Shown: positions 18,768 through 28,439 of the stretch, piece by piece
Layout: every line of letters begins with the position of its first letter
Numbering within the stretch: position 1 is the stretch's first letter
DNA from: Fodinibius halophilus
GTDB taxonomy: Bacteria > Bacteroidota > Rhodothermia > Balneolales > Balneolaceae
Reading direction: 5' to 3'
NCBI RefSeq assembly: GCF_011059105.1
Contig: NZ_JAALLS010000026.1
Coordinates: forward strand, 1 to 59,676
Length of the DNA: 59,676 nucleotides
Position numbers and translations under genes: made by a program
Notes under the pieces: model-generated
Database searches by the model: none
What the model saw: only the letters and a program-made list of their open reading frames with translations
What the model was told of the DNA's origin: nothing

Positions 18768-20633
18768 TTGACTCAGGAAACGGATTCTTCAAATTCCATA
18801 ATACGTCAGCTTCCCCCTGAAATTTCAAATAAGATAGCCGCCGGTGAGGTTATTCAACGACCAAGTTCTGTTGTCAAAGAACTGTTGGATAATTCCATTG
18901 ATGCGGGTGCGGATCATATTAAAATTGTGATTCAAAATGCGGGGCGCACACTCATCCAGGTGGTGGATAACGGCTCCGGTATAGGAAAAGAGGATATACG
19001 CCTCTGTTTTGAGCAGCATGCCACCTCTAAGATCCAGGATATGGATGACCTGTTTCGTGTCCGTACACTCGGTTTTCGTGGCGAGGCGATGGCTTCTATT
19101 GCATCGGTGGCCCAGGTGACGCTCAAAACGAAGCGTCACGAAGATGATATGGGTTATAAATATGAAATTTGGGGAGGCGAAGAAAAATCCTTTGAACCTG
19201 CTGCTGTCGAAGCCGGAACATCTGTGGCTGTACGCAATTTGTTCTTTAATGTCCGTGCTCGCCGCCAGTTCCTGAAGACAGATGCTACCGAGTTTCGACA
19301 TATTCTTAAGACGGTACAACAGGCCGCTCTAGCCAATCCCGATATCGGTTTTGAGCTTATTGCCGATACTGATACGATATATGATCTGCCGAAAGAGCAG
19401 TCGATGAAAGAGCGTATCAGCGGAATGTTTGGGAAGAGCTACAAAGCAAGTCTTATTAAATTCAGGGAAGAAACAAGCTACCTGACGGTGCATGGCATTC
19501 TTGCCGATCCCAAGCTAACGAAGCGCAGCAGGGGAGAACAGTTTATCTTTGTGAATGGACGACCCATTCAGCATCGATGGCTTACTCATACTATCCTAAG
19601 TATTTATGATACATGGACCGGCGAAAAGGATTACCCGTTTTATGCTATTTTTCTTGAAGTTGATCCCAAGCAGGTAGATGTGAATGTGCATCCTGCCAAA
19701 GAAGAGGTGAAGTTTGAGGATGAACGAAGTATGATAAAGCTCACAAAATCAGTGGTCAAGAAGGCATTGAATGAGCAGTTCCTGGTTCCGGATGTCACCG
19801 ATCGGGAGCAAAAGGATGATAGTTCCTCTCCAAGAGGGTTTTCTTCGAACTTTAACTTCGGAGGACGAAAGAATACCGGTTCTAAGCAAAAGCAGGATAA
19901 CCCGGTAAAATTTCCGTCTCGGATTAATTTTGATCGTCCTGAGAAATCATCAAAAAAAAGGGGACAGAACGATTTCTCGAAACAGCTCTACGATTTTGAT
20001 GATCAGTCGGAAGAGCAGGGGGCAGAATCAGGACAGGATGCCGGGCAGTCTGACAGACCGCAACGAATGCGAGATCGAGGCTTTTGGCAGCTACATGATT
20101 GCTATATTCTGACGCAAACGCGCTCCGGTCTCTGTATGATTGATCAACATGCCGCACACAAACGTATAGTCTATGAGAAAGCGTTGAGCGCAACAGAGGC
20201 GGCTATACCCAGTACACAGCAGCTTCTTTTTGCACAGACCGTGGAGTTTTCAGCATCTGAGTTTTCCCTGCTTGAAGAATTGCATCCTATCATTCAGCGT
20301 ATGGGCTTTAATGTACAGCTTATGAGTGGCAATACTGCTATGGTAAGCGGGGTGCCCGCTGATATTGATGTGGGGGATGAGCAGTCGGTATTAAAGTCGA
20401 TGCTGCACCAGTACAAGGAGTTGGATGGGAAATTTGATTTTGATGAGCGTCGTAAGTTGGCGATTGCATTTGCATCGAAAACGGCTATCCAAAAGGGGAA
20501 AAAGCTTACCGACCTGGAGATGGAAAATCTGTTGGATCAACTTTTTGCCTGTGAAGAGCCCTATAAAGATCCACTGAATAAACCTACAATAGAGTACATT
20601 CCACTTGAAGATATTGAGGCTCGCTTTCGATAA
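18768..20633 (+). CDS. mutL: DNA mismatch repair protein MutL
   Basis: 621 residues. TTG 18768 is the only start that keeps the conserved N-terminus (RQLPPEISNKIAAGEVIQRP), because the ATG 21 bases earlier is out of frame. The GHKL ATPase has ELLDNSIDAGA, VVDNGSGI and RTLGFRGEAMASIASVA. The transducer domain contains the VNVHPAKEEVKF motif near 310. A charged linker (about 345-430) leads to a C-terminal dimerisation domain. I do not see the DQHA-x2-E-x4-E endonuclease motif in full: IDQHAAHKRIVYEK has Lys-Arg-Ile-Val-Tyr-Glu after DQHAAH, close to the motif, so endonuclease activity is possible. Good ribosome site (AAGAAGCAGG). Confidence 0.95.
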   Translation: MTQETDSSNSIIRQLPPEISNKIAAGEVIQRPSSVVKELLDNSIDAGADHIKIVIQNAGRTLIQVVDNGSGIGKEDIRLCFEQHATSKIQDMDDLFRVRTLGFRGEAMASIASVAQVTLKTKRHEDDMGYKYEIWGGEEKSFEPAAVEAGTSVAVRNLFFNVRARRQFLKTDATEFRHILKTVQQAALANPDIGFELIADTDTIYDLPKEQSMKERISGMFGKSYKASLIKFREETSYLTVHGILADPKLTKRSRGEQFIFVNGRPIQHRWLTHTILSIYDTWTGEKDYPFYAIFLEVDPKQVDVNVHPAKEEVKFEDERSMIKLTKSVVKKALNEQFLVPDVTDREQKDDSSSPRGFSSNFNFGGRKNTGSKQKQDNPVKFPSRINFDRPEKSSKKRGQNDFSKQLYDFDDQSEEQGAESGQDAGQSDRPQRMRDRGFWQLHDCYILTQTRSGLCMIDQHAAHKRIVYEKALSATEAAIPSTQQLLFAQTVEFSASEFSLLEELHPIIQRMGFNVQLMSGNTAMVSGVPADIDVGDEQSVLKSMLHQYKELDGKFDFDERRKLAIAFASKTAIQKGKKLTDLEMENLLDQLFACEEPYKDPLNKPTIEYIPLEDIEARFR

Positions 20634-20730
20634 AAGTGTTGCTTATCATCTGAGCTCAAGTACGTTGGTGGGATCTCAATCTCATCCCGTATTGGATAAA
20701 AATTAGCATTAACTGTTTAGTGTGACATCT

Positions 20731-21864
20731 ATGAATATTTTGGCTGTTGAGCCGTTCTACAGCGGATCACATAAAGCTTTTTTAAAGGGCTTAGAGAAGC
20801 ATTCGCGTCATAATATTATTCCGGTGAGCCTCAGCTATAAGGGTAAAAAGTGGCAGATGCACGGCAACTCGGTGGTATTAGCCGGGATGACTCAAGACAT
20901 AGCCGAAGATATTGACCTCTTGCTGGTGAGTAGTATGACCAATCTGCCTGCTTTCTTAGCGCTTACAAATCCCCGGTTTGCTGAGATTCCCAAAGTAATG
21001 TATATGCACGAAAATCAGTTTACCCAGCCGATGCCGGAAGGGGAAGAGCGCGATCTCACCTACTGCTACCTCAATTATTTGAGTATGCTCTCGGCCGACC
21101 AACTTATTTTTTCATCGAACTTTCACCGGGATGATTTTTTAGAAGCCCTGCCCAAATTTTTGGAGCATCACCCGGATGATAAACACTATTATCCTGTTGA
21201 TAAGATAGCCTCAAAGAGCAGGGTTCTGTATCCGGGCCTGAATTTGAAGCGGTTTGATAAGCAATCGGCTCAGCGTGAATCCAATGAAAATCCAGTGATT
21301 GTCTGGAATCAACGCTGGCAATTCGATCGGAATCCTGCGATGTTTTTTAGGGTACTTAACCGGTTGAATGATATCGATCTGACGTTTGACCTTATCTTAG
21401 CCGGAGATACCCAGCACGAGAAACCGGAAGAGTTCGAAAAAGCGTGGGAGCGGTATGGGCGCCATATTACTCACTTTGGATACGTAGAAAACGAAGAGAG
21501 CTATAGCCGTTTGTTACACAGCGGTGATATTGTAGTTTCAACAGCGACCTATGAATTTTTCTGTGTAGCCATTATGGAGGCGATATACTGTGGTTGCCAT
21601 CCACTGGTTCCCAATCGGCTTCATTACCCCGAACTTATTCCCGAAAATCTGCATGAACCCTTGTTGCATGCCCCTGTGTTGTATGATACCGAAGATGACC
21701 TGTTTCACTATCTAAAAGATCTACTGACAGAGGAGACTAAACCGCTGCCAAATACTTCTTTACAGAATATTAACAAGCATTTGGATTGGTCTAAACGTAT
21801 CGATGCATATGATGATATGTTTGAGGAGTGTCGGGATATAGAAATCGCTTCCTCTCTGTCCTAA
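20731..21864 (+). CDS. DUF3524 glycosyltransferase (tRNA-queuosine mannosyltransferase-like)
   Basis: 377 residues from ATG 20731; a GTG 9 bases earlier is less likely. The N-terminal half is the DUF3524 domain: ILAVEPFYSGSHKAFLKGL, KGKKWQMHGN, YMHENQFTQP and YCYLNYLSMLSADQLIFSSN. The C-terminal half is a GT-B, GT4-like domain with VIVWNQRWQFDRNP and VVSTATYEFFCVAIMEA. Human GTDC1/QTMAN, which mannosylates queuosine in tRNA-Asp, has the same architecture. The queuosine genes queD and queE occur 9 kb away. Substrate inference is therefore reasonable but untested. Confidence 0.8.
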   Translation: MNILAVEPFYSGSHKAFLKGLEKHSRHNIIPVSLSYKGKKWQMHGNSVVLAGMTQDIAEDIDLLLVSSMTNLPAFLALTNPRFAEIPKVMYMHENQFTQPMPEGEERDLTYCYLNYLSMLSADQLIFSSNFHRDDFLEALPKFLEHHPDDKHYYPVDKIASKSRVLYPGLNLKRFDKQSAQRESNENPVIVWNQRWQFDRNPAMFFRVLNRLNDIDLTFDLILAGDTQHEKPEEFEKAWERYGRHITHFGYVENEESYSRLLHSGDIVVSTATYEFFCVAIMEAIYCGCHPLVPNRLHYPELIPENLHEPLLHAPVLYDTEDDLFHYLKDLLTEETKPLPNTSLQNINKHLDWSKRIDAYDDMFEECRDIEIASSLS

Positions 21865-21928
21865 AAAGTAAATCAATCAAGAATTAGAGAGTAAGATCAC
21901 TTCTGGTAAGCAGAGGCAATAAATGTAT

Positions 21929-22156
21929 AACGGGATGGCATCCCGTTCATATTGTACGTAGTGCTAGCTGTTAACTCTGTTAGATAGAAATGGGGGAATA
22001 AATGAACGAGATGGCATCTCGTTCAACAGGGTTGATTAATAGGTAAGTAGTACTTAATTGTCGTTTACGTACAGCTGGTTGTTTCATTCTGTATATTTTT
22101 ATCGCCCGTAGGCAATAACCTTGAGAGGATAATAGCTTTAAGGGAGCTGTACTCCC
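21929..22156. repeat. Three REP-like hairpins
   Basis: Three hairpins with related sequence. 21929-21947 (AACGGGATG-G-CATCCCGTT) is perfect. 22003-22025 has perfect 11-bp arms around the same ATG-G-CAT centre. 22142-22156 is GGGAG-CTGTA-CTCCC. The pattern resembles REP elements spread by Y1 transposases, but no such transposase is in the window. Confidence 0.6.
22101..22127 (-). repeat. Copy of the 3' end of the adjacent permease gene
   Basis: 27 bases match 26 of 27 with 23044-23070, the last codons of the LolC/E-like permease (encoding the end of LKVIAYGR). This suggests a partial duplication or recombination joint about 940 bp from the intact gene. Confidence 0.7.
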
Positions 22157-22199
22157 GTAGCGTTGATGTTGTCTGCACAGATAGGTAGAAAATAAGTTA

Positions 22200-23040
22200 T
22201 AATTACATTTCAATTATGGCTGTTCATCTTCCGCCACTACGTTAAAACTTCGAGGCGCCTACCTGTACAACCTTCGGTTTCCGCTGGCAACCCCATCTTC
22301 GTTTCAGCCGCAAGGAGGACTTCTTCTTGCTCTATCAACGACTGACATCGCGAGTGCAGTGAAACGGAACGCGGCGATCTCCCTGATATAGCTACTCGAT
22401 GCGTTAAAGGATATCCTTTGGATACTACGCACACCTACGCCGAGGTGAACTCTGTCGAAGTTTTTGAGTGAAGGTATGGCTTCGGCGCACTTTGCGATCT
22501 AAGAAAAGGAGACTGCCACGGTCTTCCGAAGAATCGCCGGAATCCCTTGCAGTGACACTGCTTTTAACATTTTTAAACCGATATTAGCATTGGGGTAAGA
22601 GAGTGCCAAGCAAGCAGATGAGATATCTCACGAATTGCCAGCGGTTCGACATGACCTGTAGGTTATTTGTTCCTCCACTATGCAGTAACCCCACTCTGTT
22701 AGATAACTCTTTTAACTAATTACCCACCCCTTACTCCCCTCCCCGGAGGGGAATATTACCTACCTCTTAGACACTAAGCGAGCCTCTTCCATGGATCCCT
22801 CGGCTGCGCTTATCCATAAAACGGGGAACCTTGGGATAACGTTGCTTTTATTCTTTAAAAACAGCGCCTGAATTGCTGTTACTTATGCAATATCCTCAAA
22901 ATAACGTCTCCCTCCATGCTTGCAGGGAGGGAACAAGGGTGGGTCAGCCTGGCACAAGCGGGTTGACACGGCAATCTCTTTGAGACAACCGGCTGATGTA
23001 TGAGGAGTGCCTCTTTAGAATCTACGCGAACTCATAAGTA
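22200..23040. repeat. Repeat-rich gene-free region
   Basis: No open frame here looks coding. Pieces resemble dispersed intergenic repeats: a TGACATCGCGAG...CGGCGATCTC block near 22341-22380, an inverted relative near 22508-22558, another inverted block near 22618-22655, and CACGGCAATCTC near 22968. G+C hairpins lie near 22735-22751 (CCCTCC-CC-GGAGGG type) and 22908-22931. The region looks like a landing zone for small non-autonomous elements. Confidence 0.6.
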
Positions 23041-23042
23041 GA

Positions 23043-24269
23043 CTATCGCCCGTAAGCAATAACCTTGAGAGGGTCTGTTTTAGCAGCAATTCGGGCCGGC
23101 AGCCATGATGCTAAGGCACATAGTACAAAAGTAACTACGCTAACAAGGAAAAAGTCGAGTAAGTGTGGCTCTACCGGAGCGTAGGCCATATAGTAGTTTT
23201 CTTCGGATAAGGGAATAATATGATAGGCGGTCTGAAGCCAGGCAAAAGTGACAGAAAGAGCAATTCCGATTGCTAAACCAACAACGGCTACAAAAAATCC
23301 CTCTAACAGAAAGATACCCCGTATACTCTTGTTGCTGGCCCCCATTGTTTTAAGGATACCAATATCCCGAGTACGGGTAAGAACCATCATCAGAACGGTG
23401 CCAATTAGGTTAAAGGCCGCTACGATTATCATTACGCTTATTACAAAGGGGATAGTTTCTTCCTGTAGGTCAACCCACGCAAAGAGACTGCTGTAGCGTT
23501 TATATATTGTTTCTGAAAAGTAAGGATACTCCAGGCTGGCAATAAATTTTTGATTCAAAGATTCAATCTTTGACGGATCTTTTAATCGGATTTCGATAGC
23601 CGAGGCGCTGGATTCCTGAAACTGGAACAGCTTTTGGGCATGGGGACGAGCAACAAGTGCTAAAATATTATCGAACTGGCTTATGCCGGTTTGATAGATA
23701 CCTGTTAGCCGAAACTGCTTAATTTCCGGGGAGTTCAGTGGAGAGGGCAGCCCATCAATAGTATAGGCGGTGAGCACAGAGTTGATATCAGCACCCAGTG
23801 TTTTAGCAATTTTGGACCCCAGCACCATACCGGGCAGGCCGGTAGAGTCGGTCCCCAAATTATAGCTGCCTTTTGTTATATAGTTTCGGATATCCGTGAG
23901 ATCGCCTTCTTTGGAAACCCCTTTAAAAAGCGTTCCCGTTACATCTTCGGATGATTGTAACATACTTTGGCTGGTAATAACGGGTTGAATCTCATCAATT
24001 TCGGGATACTGTCTGAGATCCGATATCAGGGTATCAGCCTGTGAAATAGGAGTGCCGTTGAAGGTCGTTATGGTAACATGGGGAGCGAAGCCCAGAACTT
24101 TATCGTTAATAACGGATTTGAAGCCATGAACTACAGAAAGAGCGATGAGCAGGCCGGCCGAACCTACGGCAACGCCGGTTATGGCCATAACCTTAATAAA
24201 GGATAAGAAGCTGGATCCTTTGCGCTTACCCTTGAAATATCGCTTGGCCAAATACCATTCGAAGTTCAT
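23043..24269 (-). CDS. LolC/E-like lipoprotein-releasing ABC permease
   Basis: 408 residues. A membrane helix after the N-terminal FEWYLAKRYFKGKRKGS motif is followed by a MacB-like periplasmic domain (about 48-240). Three helices near 275, 320 and 375 form the FtsX domain (TRTRDIGILKTMGASNKSI). The end, DPLKVIAYGR, is typical of LolC/E relatives. It would extract lipoproteins from the inner membrane with a LolD ATPase, which is not encoded nearby. The gene follows lysS on the same strand, with an inverted repeat between. Confidence 0.88.
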   Translation of the reverse strand: MNFEWYLAKRYFKGKRKGSSFLSFIKVMAITGVAVGSAGLLIALSVVHGFKSVINDKVLGFAPHVTITTFNGTPISQADTLISDLRQYPEIDEIQPVITSQSMLQSSEDVTGTLFKGVSKEGDLTDIRNYITKGSYNLGTDSTGLPGMVLGSKIAKTLGADINSVLTAYTIDGLPSPLNSPEIKQFRLTGIYQTGISQFDNILALVARPHAQKLFQFQESSASAIEIRLKDPSKIESLNQKFIASLEYPYFSETIYKRYSSLFAWVDLQEETIPFVISVMIIVAAFNLIGTVLMMVLTRTRDIGILKTMGASNKSIRGIFLLEGFFVAVVGLAIGIALSVTFAWLQTAYHIIPLSEENYYMAYAPVEPHLLDFFLVSVVTFVLCALASWLPARIAAKTDPLKVIAYGR

Positions 24270-24277
24270 AGTAAAAT

Positions 24278-24349
24278 GTTATTGGTTATTAGTTATTTGT
24301 TAATTGGCTTTTGAGGCGATAAAGCCCCAAATAGCCAATAACCAATAAC
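24278..24349. repeat. Long inverted repeat between the permease and lysS genes
   Basis: A perfect 13-bp pair (GTTATTGGTTATT at 24278-24290 and its complement at 24337-24349) with further TTGGCTATT-like pairing inside, about 72 bp in all. It resembles AT-rich foldback spacers in this group and has no clear T-run terminator. Confidence 0.6.
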
Positions 24350-24354
24350 TATAA

Positions 24355-25887
24355 TTACTTCTCCGGTTTCATCTGTGGAAAGAAAAGGACATCGCGGATC
24401 GAGTCGGAATCTGTCATAATCATAGCAAGTCGGTCAATACCGATGCCGAGTCCTGCTGTGGGAGGCATACCGTATTCCAGCGCCTGTAGAAAGTCTTCGT
24501 CGATGGTCATTGCCTCTTCGTCACCTTCAGCGCGCAGGCGGGCCTGCTCTTCAAAACGTTCACGCTGATCTACAGGATCGTTGAGCTCTGAGAATGCATT
24601 TGCAATCTCTTTACCGTTACAGATACATTCGAACCGTTCAACCAGCCCTTCTTTCTCACGGTGTTTCTTGGCCAACGGACTCATCTCAATGGGGTAGTCA
24701 GTGATAAATGTGGGCTGAATAAGTTTTGGCTCAACAAATTCACCAAATATTTCATCAATAATTTTGCCCTTGCCATAACTGTCTTCCAACTCAATGTTAA
24801 GATCTTTGGCAGCAGCCTTGAGTTCGTCCAGATCTTTGCCATACAGATCCTTGCCGGTTTCGTTCTCAATAGCCTCAAACATAGGAATTCGGGGCCAGGG
24901 GCGTTCAAAGTCGATCTCGTTATCGCCTACCTGTACTGTTGTAGAACCGTGAAGCTCTTTAGCTACCGTCTCTACCATACTTTCTACAAAGTTCATCATC
25001 CAGTCGTAATCTTTGTATGCTACATAGAGTTCAACCTGGGTAAATTCCGGGTTGTGGAAACGGGAGAGTCCTTCATTACGGAAGTCTTTTGAGAATTCGT
25101 AGACACCATCATATCCGCCCACAATAAGACGTTTGAGATATAGCTCATTGGCAATACGCAGGTAGAGCTTCATATCCAGTGCGTTGTGGTGTGTCACAAA
25201 AGGTTCTGCGGATGCGCCCCCATAAATAGGCTGCAAAATCGGAGTTTCAACCTCCATATAGCCTTTGTCGTTCATAAAGTTACGCATCGCCTGTACCATC
25301 TCGGTACGCTGCTGGAAGACATCACGCACTTCTGGGTTTACAATAAGATCGAGATACCGTTGGCGATAGCGCTGCTCTTTGTCAGAGAAGGCATCATACA
25401 CTTTCGTTTCGCCATCCTCTTCAACTTCTTTAGGTACCGGAATGGGGCGCAGCGTTTTACTGAGTAGCTGAAATTCTTTAGCGTAGACCGTAGTTTCACC
25501 GGTTCCGGTTTTGAAAACATGTCCTTTGATCCCCACGATATCGCCAATATCGGTGAGCTTTTTAAATACTTTGTTGTACTCTTCCTTTCCTACATCATCA
25601 CGGCGAATATAGACCTGAATTTCTCCTTCAGAATCTTGCAGGTTGAAGAAGGTTGATTTTCCCATGATACGTCGTGTCATGACACGACCTGCAACCGACA
25701 CTTTTTCAACATCGTCTTCGTCTTGGTCATCCTGTTTTATAAGTTCGGGATGGTCCAGAATGTATTTACTCTTATGGGTTACCTCAAAATCATGAGGATA
25801 TGGTTCGTAACCTAAATCACGAAGCTCCTCTAATTTTTCTAGACGTATTTCGTGCTGTTCGCTTACTGAAGATTCAGTATTGCTCAT
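24355..25887 (-). CDS. lysS: Lysyl-tRNA synthetase, class II
   Basis: 510 residues; charges tRNA-Lys. The N-terminal OB-fold anticodon domain (about 60-150) contains [19 protein letters not shown]. Class II motif 1 is near [15 protein letters not shown], motif 2 near [18 protein letters not shown], and motif 3 reads [15 protein letters not shown] at the C-terminus. The length is typical. The permease gene downstream may be co-transcribed. Confidence 0.97.
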   Translation of the reverse strand: MSNTESSVSEQHEIRLEKLEELRDLGYEPYPHDFEVTHKSKYILDHPELIKQDDQDEDDVEKVSVAGRVMTRRIMGKSTFFNLQDSEGEIQVYIRRDDVGKEEYNKVFKKLTDIGDIVGIKGHVFKTGTGETTVYAKEFQLLSKTLRPIPVPKEVEEDGETKVYDAFSDKEQRYRQRYLDLIVNPEVRDVFQQRTEMVQAMRNFMNDKGYMEVETPILQPIYGGASAEPFVTHHNALDMKLYLRIANELYLKRLIVGGYDGVYEFSKDFRNEGLSRFHNPEFTQVELYVAYKDYDWMMNFVESMVETVAKELHGSTTVQVGDNEIDFERPWPRIPMFEAIENETGKDLYGKDLDELKAAAKDLNIELEDSYGKGKIIDEIFGEFVEPKLIQPTFITDYPIEMSPLAKKHREKEGLVERFECICNGKEIANAFSELNDPVDQRERFEEQARLRAEGDEEAMTIDEDFLQALEYGMPPTAGLGIGIDRLAMIMTDSDSIRDVLFFPQMKPEK

Positions 25888-26044
25888 GAGAAAATGCTGT
25901 GTTTGATTCTATTGTGTTGAACGTTGTTACAAGTCGCTAAAAATAAAGAATTAAGCGTAAAGTTGTGATTTTTTTCTGAACTTCCAGAAATAGTTTCAGA
26001 TGTGCAGAAATTTAAAGATTTTCAGCCGTTAATTATTGTAATCA

Positions 26045-26689
26045 ATGACCTATATGCGGGATATCTCCCAACAAATAAACGAACAACTTTCTCTTCAGGG
26101 ACAATTTGTTCTAGAGCGACTTCGTTCTGTTACTAATAGCGCAGTTTCTTTATTAAGCGAAACGGAATTGGAAGAGTTTCACTCGTTTTCGAACAAAACG
26201 AGACAGCAAGAATTTATTACTTCACGGGTCCTTTTAAAGAAGATGGCTCGCAAATGGAATGAAGAGGAGTTTTCGGTTCAGAAAGATAAATTAGGACAAC
26301 CTTATGGAGTGGGGCATTCGCGTCGATACTATATAAGTATAGCACACAGCAAGGATAAGGTATTTTGTGGTATATCGCCTAACCGGGCTGTGGGAGTTGA
26401 CTTAGAACCGATAGCAAGGGAAGTATCTGCTAGGTTGCGTTCACGAATTTTGCATCCTGAAGAATCAGAAGGGCTGGCCGAGTTGGAAACAATACGGCTG
26501 TGGACCATAAAAGAGGCCTTCATAAAACTTCGGGGACAAGGTCTTCGACTAAATATGAACCAAGTGCGGGTACAAAGCGAAGAGGATGCTTATTTTGTAG
26601 AAATTAATAATGACAAAAGAGCTAAAATTTGTAGTTTCAGGTCAGAAAATGACTGGTTGGCTATTGCACATTATCAGACTAAAAAATAG
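26045..26689 (+). CDS. 4'-phosphopantetheinyl transferase (Sfp/AcpT-like)
   Basis: 214 residues; transfers phosphopantetheine from CoA to a carrier-protein serine. Motifs: SIAHS at 98-102, GVDLE at 117-121 (Mg2+ site) and WTIKEAFIKL at 153-162 (catalytic Lys and Glu). The length fits the Sfp class rather than short AcpS. It might modify fatty-acid ACP if no AcpS exists, or a secondary-metabolite carrier. No such carrier genes are near. It precedes the MEMO-like gene by 16 bases. Confidence 0.88.
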   Translation: MTYMRDISQQINEQLSLQGQFVLERLRSVTNSAVSLLSETELEEFHSFSNKTRQQEFITSRVLLKKMARKWNEEEFSVQKDKLGQPYGVGHSRRYYISIAHSKDKVFCGISPNRAVGVDLEPIAREVSARLRSRILHPEESEGLAELETIRLWTIKEAFIKLRGQGLRLNMNQVRVQSEEDAYFVEINNDKRAKICSFRSENDWLAIAHYQTKK

Positions 26690-26705
26690 ATTAGCATAAC
26701 TTTTT

Positions 26706-27467
26706 ATGAATATTACCTCCTACTCACGGGAACAAATTGCAAAAGGTATTAGCAAGGCAAAAGAGAAACAGGACGGTCCCAACGATCATATCCGCCTTCT
26801 TTTTGCTCCCGAACGAATAAATGAAGACAACTTTGATCGAGCTTGCGATATTTACAGTCGCCTTGATATGTCTAATTATGATACAGTGGTAGTCGTCGAG
26901 TCATACGATGAAAAGCTGGATAAGAAGTTGCCGATGTGTTCTAATGCTACGTATAGCACTTCACTGGGCGAAGTGCCGGTAAACGATTATATGCGTAACG
27001 AATTTTGTGATGAAGATGACGATTTCTTTATCCATGATGAGGCATTCAACGAAGATATCAGTCTGTTCCAACAGCTGATGTTTTTGCAGACTATTTCTGA
27101 TGACTTCAAAGCTTTAGGTATTCAGATTGCCGACCCTGATCCTTCTATTGTAAAAGAAATTGGGTATGTGTTGGAAGAGGTTTTAGCTTCACGAAGTGCC
27201 TTAATCGTCTTTTGTTGTGATCTTGATAACGATCGCAAAGAAGAGTTCAGTCGTGTTGTTGAAATGATTGAAGACAAGAATGAATCTGCCCTGATGAACT
27301 ATCTTAATAGCGGAGATTCCCACATTGACGGGACAACAGCTTTTATCGCCGGTATCCTGGTAGCCAATAAATGGGAGCTGGATCTTAATTTTTTAGGCGG
27401 TGAGTATGATGATTATTCCGGTAGTTTGTTAACGGCCTATGCCGACCGTCAACGAGTGGTATTTTAA
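26706..27467 (+). CDS. MEMO-like (AmmeMemoRadiSam B-like) protein, divergent
   Basis: 253 residues. Weak but ordered matches to the MEMO fold: TVVVVESYDEK, then YSTSLGEVPVND (family has a T-x-LGEV/I-P-V segment), FIHDEAFNEDISLFQQLMFL (family has D-x-x-H-x-x-EHS-x-E), ALIVFCCDLD, and FLGGEYDDYSGSLLTAYADRQ at the end. Several histidine ligands are replaced (the expected EHS-E reads NEDIS), so metal binding is doubtful. No radical SAM or AMMECR1 partner is adjacent. The following gene starts after 9 bases. Function unknown. Confidence 0.5.
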   Translation: MNITSYSREQIAKGISKAKEKQDGPNDHIRLLFAPERINEDNFDRACDIYSRLDMSNYDTVVVVESYDEKLDKKLPMCSNATYSTSLGEVPVNDYMRNEFCDEDDDFFIHDEAFNEDISLFQQLMFLQTISDDFKALGIQIADPDPSIVKEIGYVLEEVLASRSALIVFCCDLDNDRKEEFSRVVEMIEDKNESALMNYLNSGDSHIDGTTAFIAGILVANKWELDLNFLGGEYDDYSGSLLTAYADRQRVVF

Positions 27468-27476
27468 CCTCACAAC

Positions 27477-28343
27477 ATGCATTTGCCTGATACAACTATA
27501 ATAGGAACAGGCGGGTTGGGGAGTGCCTTTATTAGGGGATTTGCAACAAAGGGCATTCCCATTAAAAGTATTTTTAATCGTACCTTGGCCAAGGTCGAAC
27601 CACTGGTTCAAGAAGTACAGGTTGAAGAGAAGGGTACGTTCCCCAATACCAAAGAAGAGCTCGGGCAGATTATTTTTTTAACGGTACCCGATCGGTCTAT
27701 CACTCAAGTAGCCGATAGATTAGCAAGTCTTAGTGATGACTGGAGTGATAAAACGATTGTACATTGTTCCGGCAATGAATCTGCGCATTTGTTGAAGGAG
27801 CTACAGGAAAAGGGGGGCACCACGGCCTCATTTCATCCCCTGCAAACCTTTCCACCGGGTTCCACCTCTGATCGTTTTGAGGATATATATTTTAGTATGC
27901 AGGGAGATAACTCTGCCTTCCCATTCCTCAAGGAAATTGCAGAACTGTTGGGAGCCCATTTTTTCCAGGTCAATGAAGAGCAGAAATCTCATCTTCACGC
28001 CGCAGCTGTTATGGCTTCGAATTATGTACATACTATTCTTGATGCGGCTGTTAATACTGCAGCTCTTGGTGATCTTTCCAGGGGAGAGAGCAAAAAAGCC
28101 CTGCTTCCCCTTGTTCAACAGACTGTAACAAATGCTGGAAAATATTCTCTTGAAGAAGCGCTTACCGGCCCCATTCAAAGGGGAGATCTTTCGACGGTTA
28201 AAAAGCATCTGCAATTGTTGGAAGAGGATGAGGAGCTACGGAAAATATATAGTCAGTTAGGTCGTAATACTGTTGCATTGGCGCTTCGTTCAGGGGCTAT
28301 AACAGATGAAACAGCTGATCAGTTTTATAGTATCCTGAAATAG
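27477..28343 (+). CDS. Rossmann/DUF2520 NAD(P)-binding protein
   Basis: 288 residues. N-terminal Rossmann motif TIIGTGGLGSAFI, then IIFLTVPDRSI near 63 and IVHCSGNES near 98, as in F420-dependent reductase relatives. FHPLQTFP near 120 is a typical DUF2520 junction motif. The C-terminal helical domain (about 150-285) has AAAVMASNYVHTILDAA and ALTGPIQRGD, which match DUF2520. It is probably a dehydrogenase relative, but the substrate is not known. It may be co-transcribed with the MEMO-like gene upstream. Confidence 0.8.
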   Translation: MHLPDTTIIGTGGLGSAFIRGFATKGIPIKSIFNRTLAKVEPLVQEVQVEEKGTFPNTKEELGQIIFLTVPDRSITQVADRLASLSDDWSDKTIVHCSGNESAHLLKELQEKGGTTASFHPLQTFPPGSTSDRFEDIYFSMQGDNSAFPFLKEIAELLGAHFFQVNEEQKSHLHAAAVMASNYVHTILDAAVNTAALGDLSRGESKKALLPLVQQTVTNAGKYSLEEALTGPIQRGDLSTVKKHLQLLEEDEELRKIYSQLGRNTVALALRSGAITDETADQFYSILK

Positions 28344-28439
28344 GGAATCGATTCTTTAGTCCTTTTCTTTGTATAAAGATACTCTTCTTACAGTTATACG
28401 CAGATGAAGAGCCGATATAGCCTCACATAAGAAAGGGAA

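Noticed and set aside
18825-19319. 164-residue minus-strand frame
   Set aside because: It is antisense to the conserved MutL ATPase domain.
20722-20730. Upstream GTG start for the DUF3524 gene
   Set aside because: The conserved DUF3524 start is NILAVEPFYSGSH, so ATG 20731 fits the family better.
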